From: Isochrysis galbana | Taxonomy: Eukaryota > Haptophyta > Isochrysidales > Isochrysidaceae | NCBI GenBank assembly: GCA_018136815.1 | Contig: CM030945.1 | Span: 594,605-658,604, forward strand | Length of the DNA stretch: 64,000 nucleotides | Direction: 5' to 3' | Shown here: piece by piece, positions 53,048 through 62,469 of the stretch | Position numbering within the stretch: the stretch's first letter is position 1 | Layout of the letters: the number at the start of each line of letters is the position of its first letter | Made by a program: the position numbers and the translations under genes | The notes under the pieces: generated by a model | Seen by the model: only the letters and a program-made list of their open reading frames with translations | Told to the model about the DNA's origin: nothing | The model's database searches: none

Positions 53048-55088
53048 ATGGGCGGCGAGTCATCGCCTGCGCCGCTGCACACCGTCTTCTGTGCGGAGTG
53101 CACAACTTACTTCGACTGGAAATCGGCGGGCGTCTACTGGTCCCATCGCGCCGCGCGCATGCCCGGGCCCATCACGCGGCTGCTAGCATGCTCAGAGGCG
53201 CAGCTCGCAGTGTATCCACCTTCCTCGCTGGCAATGGGCCCCACGTTCGTCCACCCCAACCTGGCGGCCAACCCGCGGACGAATGAGACGTCAGGCTCGT
53301 ACAACAAGCCAGCTGCCGTCATGTACTGGATCAGCCAGGTGCCTCCCGAAGAGGACTTCATTCTCTTCATCGACGCGGACATGCTGCTGCGCGCCCCTAT
53401 CAACCCGCTCACACTCGGTGCCAGGAGAGGCCTCGTTGTCTCAGAGCACGTGGACTATCTCGACATCGGGATCCGAGCAGGGCTAGTACAGCAGTTTGTC
53501 TCGGATAGCGTAGTTGGGCTGGCCAAAGCGGCAGGCTGGTGGCACATCTTCCACAAGGAGGACTTGCGCACCATTGCCCCCCGATGGCTCCATTGGTGCG
53601 AGCGGATGCGCGCTGAACCATTCAGGTACTGGCGCACCCTTGGGTCGGATGGACGGCCCATTCGAGGGACGCGAGAGCCGCCGCATGGCGGAGTGTGGGT
53701 CTCGATGGACATTGCAACAGGTTAGCACCACCGCCTGACCGGCACCGGTGATTGCGGCCGCAGCACATTGGTTAGGTCTGCTCGGTCAGTGCATCAAGTG
53801 GGCTGGGTAGGTTATGTGGTATGGTGCTGGGGCCCGCACTTAAACTTGTCCAACCCCGACACGTCACAGGAGACAGCTATGTCAAGCGAGACGAGGCTCC
53901 GTGGATCTCCGAGATGTACGGCTACGTGATCGCGGCGGCGGAGGCGCGGATCGACACCAAGCTAGTTCGAGGCGTCGTCCAATACACCGACGGCCGAAAC
54001 GGAGCTCCAGCGGAGCAGGGTACGCTTGCGCCCTCTACTCTGCCATGCGATGTGGCGTCTGGGTTTGAAATAGTATCGGCGGAGTCGGGTAAGGGGTTTG
54101 AGGATGGTGAAGACGGCTGCAAGGCTCGCAGGCTCTGAATCGCCTCGGGCGTTCCGCTCCCATAGGGGGGCCCTCAATCATCCACTATGGTCTCCACTGC
54201 GACGTGGGTAATTATCATTTTTCCAAGTACGACTATCCGGCCTTCGACATCTCGCGCTGCAGCGGCCACTTTTTCCGCGTGCCACAGTTGCCGCGCCGCT
54301 TTGAGGCTCTCTGCGCTGAAACCATCACAACACTCAACGACGCACTGTGCGACTTTTACTCGCGGTCGTGCGGCGAGGATACTCCTGCGGCGATAGCGGT
54401 GTGTCCTCCGCATGAGGCCCCAGCCAACCCCTGCGAAGATTTGCACGAGGACTGCCCATCAATCGCCGCTGCAGGGGGCTGTTCAGACCCCATCAAGGCT
54501 GCTGAGTGTGTGCATGCCTGCACGCACTGCTGTGGTGATGCGAACCCAAAATGTGTCTTGTGGGCCATCGCGGGAGAGTGTGAAAGGAATCCTGGTTACA
54601 TGCAAGATGCCTGTGCAGGCGCATGTGGTGTCTGTGCGGCAGCCGCAGCTGCAGTGAACCACACTGCTCCGGATGGAGAGGTAGAAAGCCACCGCAGAAC
54701 TGCAGGAAGTGCCGCCAGTCACTCAAAACTGCCCTTAGACGAGAGTGCCGTCTTTGAAGCGAAGGCGAGCAACTACGCGTTCACGGGCCGAGGAGCGGCA
54801 GCCGATGTGGGCGATGCGCAGCACGATTCTGACGTTAAAATGCCTGCCGCCCGGGCGGACGGCGGATCTCGAAATTCTGGCGGCGGTGCGGGGCGAGGAA
54901 GGCTCGAAAGAGCCCGTACGGAAGCACAAGCTCCCTGGGTCTCTCGACATGTCGCCGGCAACGACGACTGGGGTTGGCCAATCATTGTACTCTTTCTCAT
55001 GGTGACGTGTGTGGTCATCTGCACAGGTTTGAGAATGCGGCGGTCACCGAGGAGGAGAGGGCCCAAGCATCCTGCAATGGTAGTGTAA
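53048..55088 (+). CDS. Peptidyl-serine alpha-galactosyltransferase homologue with ShKT-type modules
   Basis: Exons 53048-53720, 53870-54019 and 54166-55088 (introns GTTAGC...CACAG, 149 bp, and GTACGC...CATAG, 146 bp); 581 residues. The order of motifs is that of plant and green-algal SERGT/SGT1: HTVFCAECTTYFDWKSAGVY, MPGPITRLLAC, NKPAAVMYWI, the D-x-D motif FILFIDADMLLRAPI, then GDSYVKRDEAPWISEMYGYV and SIIHYGLHCDVGNYHFSKYD across the splice junctions. Two Cys modules follow, the second (CVLWAIAGECERNPGYMQ...C...CGVC) a clear ShKT domain. Near the C-terminus a TM helix (WPIIVLFLMVTCVVICTGL) and basic tail match the C-terminal anchor of the family. The enzyme adds galactose to Ser in Ser-Hyp(n) motifs of extensins in the ER/Golgi. 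An N-terminal signal peptide is missing, so a 5' exon may be unseen. Confidence 0.88.
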
Positions 55089-55318
55089 TGTTTCGATACC
55101 TGCCTCTGCCAAGTACGGAGCCGGACAGCCGGACCTATTCAGGGCGCATTCCCCAAAAGCTGTTTCTCCTTGGGTCGCTCAACTAGCCCCGCTCCACGCC
55201 CAATACACGAGGGGTGGCCTAGATCTAGATCACTCCGGTCACTGCTCGCTCATTTGCTTGCGCTTATATTCAGTCTCACAGCCCCCAAAAAAAGTTTCTT
55301 GAAGGTGCCCGTTGATGC

Positions 55319-55717
55319 GTGAAACCGCTTTTTTTTTATACGCGGCGTGTTGTTATACGGTGTTGTTTTCATACGCGGCGCCTTTGTCTGCGCGGCGCCC
55401 TCACCGCCTCCGCCCTCGCCGCCTCCTCCCTCGCCGAGTACGACAAGATCCCAATCCCAAAGACCAGATACATTGGAGAGCAAGCCGCCGTCGCGTATCT
55501 CTGCATGGAATACATCACGGCGGTCGCGTACGCTGAAGCGGATCCCATGGTGCAAGTGCGCCGAGCAGCTCGCAAACTCTTCATGCAGAACAAGGAGGCC
55601 GTCCTTGCACGCATCACGGATCTCGCCACCCAAGATCAGCCGAGCGACATCGTCGCCTGCCAGAAGAACGACGAGGAGGTGTGCGAGAAAAAGACGAAAA
55701 GGATGAAAACTCAGTAG
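55319..55717 (+). CDS. Hypothetical helical protein; start uncertain
   Basis: The open frame has no ATG at its beginning (its first codon is GTG). An ATG at 55312 lies in another frame across a T9 run. The informative part (from about 55440) reads YDKIPIPKTRYIGEQAAVAY, LCMEYITAVAYAEADPMVQV, RRAARKLFMQNKEAVLARI, then an acidic/basic tail. It looks helical and globular. No family recognised. Confidence 0.35.
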   Translation: MKPLFFYTRRVVIRCCFHTRRLCLRGALTASALAASSLAEYDKIPIPKTRYIGEQAAVAYLCMEYITAVAYAEADPMVQVRRAARKLFMQNKEAVLARITDLATQDQPSDIVACQKNDEEVCEKKTKRMKTQ

Positions 55718-57752
55718 CTTTGGGGTTACCGTGTGTTTTGGGGAAGGGGGGAGTTGCTATGCTCACGTCCTTGATTAGCTTTGTACTCATCTTTGTGATA
55801 ATAATACAATGGAGACTGGTTGAAAAAGAAAACATGCACCTCTGGGTGAAAAAAAATAATAACCTGGCCCTCTTTTGACGGAACGCGACTTGGAGTGCGA
55901 GGGGAGGTGATGGGGGTGGTTTGGCTGGGGTAGACTTGTGAAGGTATGTTGGGGGTTTGGAAGAGGGGGGAAAAGGTGGACAGTGGGGTGGGCAGGGACG
56001 GCGGTAGGGGCGTCGGGCGGGTCGAGAGGCGAGGGCTTGGGCGTGGCGAAAGGCGGCAGAGGGGAGTAGAACGCTGGTTGTGCGGGTGTGGTGGCGGTGC
56101 TGGTGTGTTGTGGCCAGTGTGGTTGTGGTTGTGTGGATTGTGGGTAGACCATGTGAGATGGCTGGTTGGAGCTGGGTGAGGCGGATGGGGCTGGAGGGGC
56201 GGTGGTGGTGGGAATGTGAGGAGTGAGGAGAGGATGGAAGGGTGCGAGGAAGGCACTCCTCCGCTACCATGTGGTGGATCGTGGGGAACTGTGGCTGTGG
56301 TGCGGCTGGGTGTGAGAGGAGGCTGACTGAGCTGTAACATGAGAAGTATGGCCCAACTGGAGCATGGGAGGTGAACAATGGGGAGCCGAGGAAGTGTGCG
56401 GGGACGGGGCCGAAGACATGGGCGCACTCTCAGCCATCACGGGGCACAGCAGCACGAGAACGGGAACGAGGGACAGACGAGGGGGCGAGGGGGCACAGAG
56501 GGCGCTCGAGCGATAGCGCGGAGCGTAGTCAGGACACCGAGAGAAAAATGTCACGCGCGGGGGGGAAGGGAATCGCGCGGGAAAGAGATAGACAAAAGGG
56601 GGCCGGAAACTCAAGGAAGCACTCGGGGAGAGACGGGAGGGGAGAGGGGGAAGAGGGCTTCCGCGGGGAGCCGGGGAGAGGAGAGGAGAGGGGGGGGCGG
56701 ACCGATACGGGACGATACGGGAAGAAGGGGACTGGGGCGCGGCGACGGAGAGAGAGTCGCGCGGGAAGACCTAAAAACGGAACGCACAGGGGGAAGTGTA
56801 CAAGGTCCCCCCTTTACCCGCAACAACTCAATTTTCTCACACAATGCATGGTGGAGACACCGCATCCGCATAGAGTATATAAAATACTCTGGATGCGACA
56901 AAATGCGGGCCATGTGGCCTATCGTTATAACGATAGTTGACCTTAGAGGATGAGAAGAAAATGTTCCAAGTTAATGGAAGCAATCCACGCCACGCATGGC
57001 GCAAACGCGGACGGAAACGAAACGATTGTACGGCACAATGGCACAACTACCCGTACTTCAACTTAGCCAGAACTAAAGCACGAGATGCGATCCATGCAAC
57101 ACAGTAGTCCATAGTCGACAGTAGACGCGCAACGCTTCGCTATGTCGAGTGGGACAGGAAAATGCACTCGTTCTAATGGCCTTGCTGGCAACATTGGACG
57201 GCGTACGACCGACTGCGCTAGATGGCCCACAGGGCACGGACACGATGGGCTAAAATGGACAGACCAGGGCCATGGGAAGGGGGAGATGAAGGTAGGAAGG
57301 GGGAGGGGAGAAGAACGGGAGGGAGGGAGGCAAAGGGAGAGGAGCTTTGACGGACGGGAGGGGGCGAAAGGGGTGTCAATGCCTTCGAGCGAGTCAAAAC
57401 GCACGGGGCGCATTTCATGAGTACAAAACGCATTGAAGTTTGATGGAGGTCGAAGTGGGGGATGAAAAGGATCAACGCCGATTGCACTATTGCTGCGGCA
57501 CTTTGGCGGGCGGGCGACCAGACCATTGTGAGGATATCATCGCGCGGATTAGGCCTGGCTTTGTCCCGTAGTGGCGAGAGGCGACAAGACGCCCTCGAGC
57601 TCTAAGCGAATCTGCGGGGTGACGAAAGAGGCATTGCATGTGGAAGCGGGGCCAGGGCCCGGTACATACGCGGGGTTGTCCGGCAGGACTATGAAACCTC
57701 AGTGCCTGACCCTTGATCTTAACGATGGAGGCCGTCGAGAGGCAAAAGTGCC
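55718..57752. other. No gene recognised
   Basis: 55890-56450 is G/T-rich with GTGGTGGT-type simple sequence on the plus strand. 56450-56760 is G/A-rich with GGAGAGGGG runs. Frames on both strands are low complexity. 57486-57752 is the 3' flank of the minus-strand LRR gene. Confidence 0.45.
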
Positions 57753-60700
57753 TCACGCAGGGCGTTGGCGTAGGCGCACCTGCCGCGCATCGCACACTTT
57801 GACGATCTCGTCAAAACCGTAGGAGTAGCCGTCGCTGAAGGCGCCACAGCACCACAACTGCCGGAGCTTTGGGGCGCCACCACACGCCAAGGAATGGGCA
57901 AGGGCTGCCACACCCGCTGAACGCAGATTTGGCAGCTCGAGCTGCAGATATTTAAGCCGTGGCAGCGCCAGGTCAGTATCGGGCGTGGCCGTGTCAGCTT
58001 CCTCAAAACTAAGCGCAGCAAGTGATGCCGCGATGGCCGCGTCGTGCACCTCAGAAGGCGAGTCATCTCTCATCCCACCCAAATTGTTACGATTTGCGTC
58101 CGTATCAGCACTTGCTACGCCGCGGCGCAGGGAATGAAGCGCCACAGCAAGCGCTGTGACACCCGCATCCGCGGCTGGACTTCCGCACAGCGCAAAATAG
58201 CGGAGCGAATCGCAGACAGGTAGAGCAGCAGCAAGAGCACAAAGGCCAGCGTCACCGACATTTGCATCGCATGATAAATCAATGCTCAGAATATGAGAGC
58301 CGAAGCCGGCGGCGAGCACGTCAGCGAGAACCACGCAGGAGGCATCGTCAAAGATGAGGTGGAAGGGCAATGGTTCATCGAGAGGGGTGTCGAGCGCAGA
58401 GCTGAAGGCGTATCCCGATTCGACGAGTACGGCTAGCGCCTCGGCAGCTTCCACTGTTGAAGGCTCAAATTCCGAAAGCTTCGCGAGTGGAGGAACCTTG
58501 ATTCGCCCGTCATCCGGAACCGGGAGACCACGGCACCGGCGGAAGCACCGGCCACACTGGAGGATCATTGGCAGCTCACGCCTGCTGGTTGTCTGACGAG
58601 CTGCAGCAACGGCCGTACCCAGGCCCGTCGCATTGAGAGGAGCAAAGGGCGGTGCAGTGGAAGAGTGTGTAGCACGTGTCGTCGTGGAGCCATGCGAATC
58701 GTCAGTCGACGCGAAAGACGGCGTCGAGAACCCAGTGGAAGCTGAGGAGATAGAGCTTGGCATGCAAAGCGATGAAACATTTCCAGAGCTGCCGCCCCCC
58801 GAGCTGTCACCGGATGCGCCGCCCGCCGAACAACCGCCTCCCTCGCTGCCACCACCGGAGCCGCCTCCCTCGCTGCCGCTAGAGCCGCCATCCGAGCCAC
58901 CGTCGGCGAACTGCTGCTCTGAAGAAAACGGTCGGGTATTAGCCTCGAGGCCTTCCTTGCAGCCTACGCCAACTCCCTTCGGCGGTTTGGCGAGGCGAGC
59001 TTCGCCAACGCCGCTCCCGTCCTCGGAGCTGCAACCCTCGCTACCCTCGCAGCGCGCATCTTGCTGCTCGGATCCACTACCCCCGTCGGAGCCGCAGCCC
59101 TCGGAAGTTCCGAGTGCAGAAACATCACCCGAGCTGTTTAGCTCTTCCGATGTGTCAGATGATGCACCGGCGGAGCGGTTTGCGGAGTCGATGCCAGAGG
59201 GCGCGTCGCATGTATTTAGTGTGGTCACCGACACGGTGATGGATCCTGAGTCAGAAGACCCAGCTAAGGACGAGGAGTACACTGCAGACCTCGAGTCTGC
59301 GCTCAAGTGGCTTGCCGAAGCGGAATGCGCAGAGGAGCTGCTTGTGCCAACTTCAGTTGATGAAGTCATGGTGCTCACGCCGCAGGCTTTGTCCATGACT
59401 GGTATTCCTGGTCTTGGGCGAGACTTCTCCGATGACCATCGGCACTCCCGAGACTGCCGCACATCGTGCTGCGACCGCGAGAGAGCACGCGAGAATCGCT
59501 CTGCGACAACGGGGAAGTCGAGGTCGTTATCACCGCCACGGATCGACGCCGATGACGAATACGATCCTGTTGGCGACAGCCCACGAGCATCAGCGGCGTC
59601 CTGCTCCGCCGTTTCGTCATCTTCATCTCCCGCGTATGGGTCAGGTACGAGAAGGAGCGAGTCTGGGGAGAACTTACTCGAGCACGAGTAGCAACGAGCA
59701 CGTCGTACCAACGCCGGCCGATGATACGGCGTGAGTAGCTGTAGGCTCGCGAGGTCATGGCCACCTCTCAGGTCACTAAGTGGACCCCGCTCGCGCCGCC
59801 AGACACTTCGGTTGCCGGCCACATCGTTCGCGACGGCAGTGTGTGTGGTCCAATGGCCTTCGCTCATCATCGCTTGTTGTGTTGCCCCCGGTGCAACCGA
59901 GGTCGAGGAGACCGGTAGGCTAAGCAGAGGCACGGCAGAATACTGTGGGCGCGCAAGGAAGCAGAAGGTTCCGGAGAGCTGATCCTCATCGATGTAGCCG
60001 GCGGTCCATGCTCGGAGCCTTCTCATTCCCTCGACGGAAAGCGTGCACCCCAGTCGCTCCCAAACGCAGCGCATCTCCTCCGCGCGTTGAGCATGTGCCA
60101 TGCGCATCCGAGCAAGGATAGGCGCAACTGATTGGTAGACGCGCCGTGAGACCCGGCATAACGCGGCGGCTGTGGGAACTCGCGCCTCTCGCGAGCCTGG
60201 GGCCGTCACGAGCATTGCGGCGAGGGCGGAGATGATCCTATCAAAGCAAAGCTCGTCTAGCTGATCGAGCGCGATCGGAGCACCGTCTTGAACGGGTGGC
60301 AGAGAGCCGGTGACCAGAGGCGAAAAAGCGCCGACACAGCACGGGCTGATCGGAGTGTGATCATAACATCTTGTGGCAGTTCCTTCGATGAACGACACGC
60401 AGTCGTGAGCGCCGTTTCCGGATGACCCTGCTGAGTCAGATGATGTCAAGGAGCTTGCACCTGTTCGCAAATGCACCATCTCGAGGGAAGGCAGTGACGA
60501 GTCACCGCTTGCGAGGTCAGCCGCGATAGACGAAGCTGCGATAGACGAGCTGAAGGTCATACCCTGCTGGAAGAAAATAGGTGCTTGTGCGTCCCGGTGG
60601 GCATCATGTGCTTGAGATTCCACTGTCGGTTGCTCTCCATTGGAGGTGGGCTCCACTACATGGAGTGTCGAGTGCACCACGGAGCCCTCGAGGTGCAACT

Positions 60701-61136
60701 GCTGGGGTCCTTTTCCTACGCGCGCGGAGGCACTTGCGATGGGCACAGAGCCGATTGGGGCTTGCAGCTCAATCGTCACGTTGCCGAGTAGCGTGGGCTC
60801 ACGGCCAGGACCAGGACGCTCGACCTCCTCGTCCGTCGAGTTCGAGCTAACGTCTTGCAGTTGCTGTGCCCAAGCCCTCTCGGCCTGCCGGCAGCCAGGG
60901 CAGCCACTGCCGAGGTGGAAGTGGAAGCGGGCGGAGGCCTGCGTAGGCCATATGAGACCGACAGCATGTCCACACCCGGGAAGCCTCACTCGGAAGCGCC
61001 GGCCTGGCGTCGGTCTTTCGAGAAGCGAGGCGAGAGCGCTCTGTTTCCATAGTGCAAAGGTGTTGGGACTGATCTGCTCACAGACGGGTAGCGCGCGCCT
61101 CTGGGGGATCCTGCCTCGTCGTCCAGAGCTCTCCAT
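57753..61136 (-). CDS. Large protein with F-box-like helix, Cys clusters and C-terminal leucine-rich repeats
   Basis: Single frame of 1127 residues from the ATG at 61136; it is open a further 33 codons upstream, so an alternative start or upstream exon is possible. The N-terminus has LPGCGHAVGLIWP...CPGCR, a possible zinc site. Near residue 350 ELCFDRIISALAAMLVT...LCRVSRRVYQSVAPILARMR has the shape of an F-box-like helical unit. Further C-x2-C pairs are CYSCSSKFSPD and QCGRCFRRCRG. The middle is Ser/Gly/Asp-rich and disordered. The last 230 residues carry ribonuclease-inhibitor type LRRs: HILSIDLSCDANVGDAGLCA, LAAALPVCDSLRYFALCGSP, then LPRLKYLQLELPNLRSAGVA and APKLRQLWCCGA. It could be a substrate adaptor; that is inference. 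The antisense frame at 58633-59691 is a shadow. Confidence 0.65.
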   Translation of the reverse strand: MESSGRRGRIPQRRALPVCEQISPNTFALWKQSALASLLERPTPGRRFRVRLPGCGHAVGLIWPTQASARFHFHLGSGCPGCRQAERAWAQQLQDVSSNSTDEEVERPGPGREPTLLGNVTIELQAPIGSVPIASASARVGKGPQQLHLEGSVVHSTLHVVEPTSNGEQPTVESQAHDAHRDAQAPIFFQQGMTFSSSIAASSIAADLASGDSSLPSLEMVHLRTGASSLTSSDSAGSSGNGAHDCVSFIEGTATRCYDHTPISPCCVGAFSPLVTGSLPPVQDGAPIALDQLDELCFDRIISALAAMLVTAPGSREARVPTAAALCRVSRRVYQSVAPILARMRMAHAQRAEEMRCVWERLGCTLSVEGMRRLRAWTAGYIDEDQLSGTFCFLARPQYSAVPLLSLPVSSTSVAPGATQQAMMSEGHWTTHTAVANDVAGNRSVWRRERGPLSDLRGGHDLASLQLLTPYHRPALVRRARCYSCSSKFSPDSLLLVPDPYAGDEDDETAEQDAADARGLSPTGSYSSSASIRGGDNDLDFPVVAERFSRALSRSQHDVRQSRECRWSSEKSRPRPGIPVMDKACGVSTMTSSTEVGTSSSSAHSASASHLSADSRSAVYSSSLAGSSDSGSITVSVTTLNTCDAPSGIDSANRSAGASSDTSEELNSSGDVSALGTSEGCGSDGGSGSEQQDARCEGSEGCSSEDGSGVGEARLAKPPKGVGVGCKEGLEANTRPFSSEQQFADGGSDGGSSGSEGGGSGGGSEGGGCSAGGASGDSSGGGSSGNVSSLCMPSSISSASTGFSTPSFASTDDSHGSTTTRATHSSTAPPFAPLNATGLGTAVAAARQTTSRRELPMILQCGRCFRRCRGLPVPDDGRIKVPPLAKLSEFEPSTVEAAEALAVLVESGYAFSSALDTPLDEPLPFHLIFDDASCVVLADVLAAGFGSHILSIDLSCDANVGDAGLCALAAALPVCDSLRYFALCGSPAADAGVTALAVALHSLRRGVASADTDANRNNLGGMRDDSPSEVHDAAIAASLAALSFEEADTATPDTDLALPRLKYLQLELPNLRSAGVAALAHSLACGGAPKLRQLWCCGAFSDGYSYGFDEIVKVCDARQVRLRQRPA

Positions 61137-62286
61137 TCTCTCCGCGCGAGCCCGTGCGGGTTTCGGCGGATGGTGGCCTCCCTCTCTTGAGAAGGAGGAG
61201 GCCAGAGTGGGAAGGGGAGGGGGCGGGGTGGGCACGGTGGAGGAGCCGGGGGGGAGGGGTGGAGGCAGAGGAGGCGGGGGGAGGGGGGGGGGGCGGGGGC
61301 GGGGCGCCGCCCGTGCGGAGGGGAAGGGGGGGGGCGCGCGCCTCGGCTGGGGTTGGGTCCAGATTCATCAAGCTCAACGAGGTCCAGTAAGAGATCGCGG
61401 ATTCGCGCGCGGGGATCTCGAGAATGCGCCAGAGGAACAAGCGCGAGACATCTCCGAACGTGGGATCCGGATGAGACCGATGCAGCTCTCTTGAGCTCGA
61501 GGGCTCGCATCGTTAGCGCATGATGAAAGGACGTGAGAAGACTGTCGACTCCGCGCGACCGTAAAACGTAGCCGTCGAACGCCACCACCTTCTACAACAC
61601 GCGGTGAGATATGGGAGACTGTCTGGAGTCTCAGGAATCTTCAAGTCTCAACGAGATTCCATCTGGCCCCACCTACCGTGATTCGGAGGGCGCCGTCGTG
61701 GCATCCCACTCGAGTGCCACACGCCACCATACCTTTCTCTCTTCATATTTCCTGGTATTCTTCACCTTCCCTGTTGATGGCCTGCGCCACCCACAACCGA
61801 CGGGGCCACCTTGCGCGAGTCGGCTCTCCGACCTCGTCCCACCTCGTTCCACGAGGCCCGAGGGAATAGCTCCCTCGGGTGGGATGGCGGTGATCGTACT
61901 CGGCAGCGCGAGCGGGGGTTAGAGGGGGGGGGGGAGGGGGGGGGGGAGAGGGATAGCGCCAGGGCGGTGCGAGGGGGTGGGGGGGGGGGGGGGGAGGGAC
62001 GGAGGTTGTGGGCCGCTCATCGTTTCACGAGCAGAAAACCATGAAACGGCCAATAGACGCTCTGGTTGGAAGGTCTGCGAATTTTTGAACTCTTCGCACC
62101 CAGCGGCGAAAGGCGAAAGGTCCGAAAGGCGAAAGGTAGGTGCCACTACACATTCGGGGGTCGGGCGCACCGGAAGGTCCGCCAAAAAACTTGTTCGATT
62201 ATCAATTCGGCGGGCAGCCGCCGCACCCGCTCAAAGGCTCAGGCTGCCGGCGTCGTCGCCACACGACGTCTACTCTCTACTGTAGC
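61137..62286. other. 5' flank of the LRR gene and G-rich DNA
   Basis: A minus-strand frame from 61588 (MVAFDGYVLRSRGVDSLLTS, then RIRDLLLDLVELDE) might be an upstream exon of the LRR gene, but I find no clear donor. 61921-61995 is a chain of G-runs. 61230-61330 is also G-rich. Confidence 0.4.
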
Positions 62287-62469
62287 CCTAGATGGGAAAG
62301 ACGTATTCACCGTATTTGGCCAGAGGCCAAATACATATGTATTTGGCTGTATTTGAAGCGCGTCCTGGGTTGTAGGCCTCGAATGTATTTGAAATGTATT
62401 TGGCCTCAGGCCAAATACATATGCATTTGGCTGTATTTGCAGGCCCCAGCACCGTATTTCCCATCTAGG
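62287..62469. mobile_element. 183-bp hAT-type MITE
   Basis: Perfect 13-bp terminal inverted repeats CCTAGATGGGAAA / TTTCCCATCTAGG, flanked on both sides by ACTGTAGC (62279-62286 and 62470-62477), an 8-bp target duplication as typical of hAT transposons. Inside are two large palindromes, TATTTGGCCAGAGGCCAAATA shortened by one here (62313-62332) and its CCTCAGG variant (62397-62417), each followed by CATATGYATTTGGCTGTAT. No coding capacity. Confidence 0.85.

Noticed and set aside
55440-55650. Histone H2A-like fold in the helical hypothetical protein
   Set aside because: A superficial likeness (GEQAAVAYLCMEYITAV), but the expected N- and C-terminal histone signatures are absent.
56371-56953. 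Two long plus-strand R/G/E-rich frames
   Set aside because: They follow from G/A-rich simple sequence, overlap each other in different phases and have no recognisable feature.
58633-59691. Plus-strand Pro/Ser-rich frame of 352 codons opposite the LRR gene
   Set aside because: It is antisense to the Ser/Gly/Asp-rich linker of the LRR protein, whose frame is longer and carries recognisable domains at both ends.
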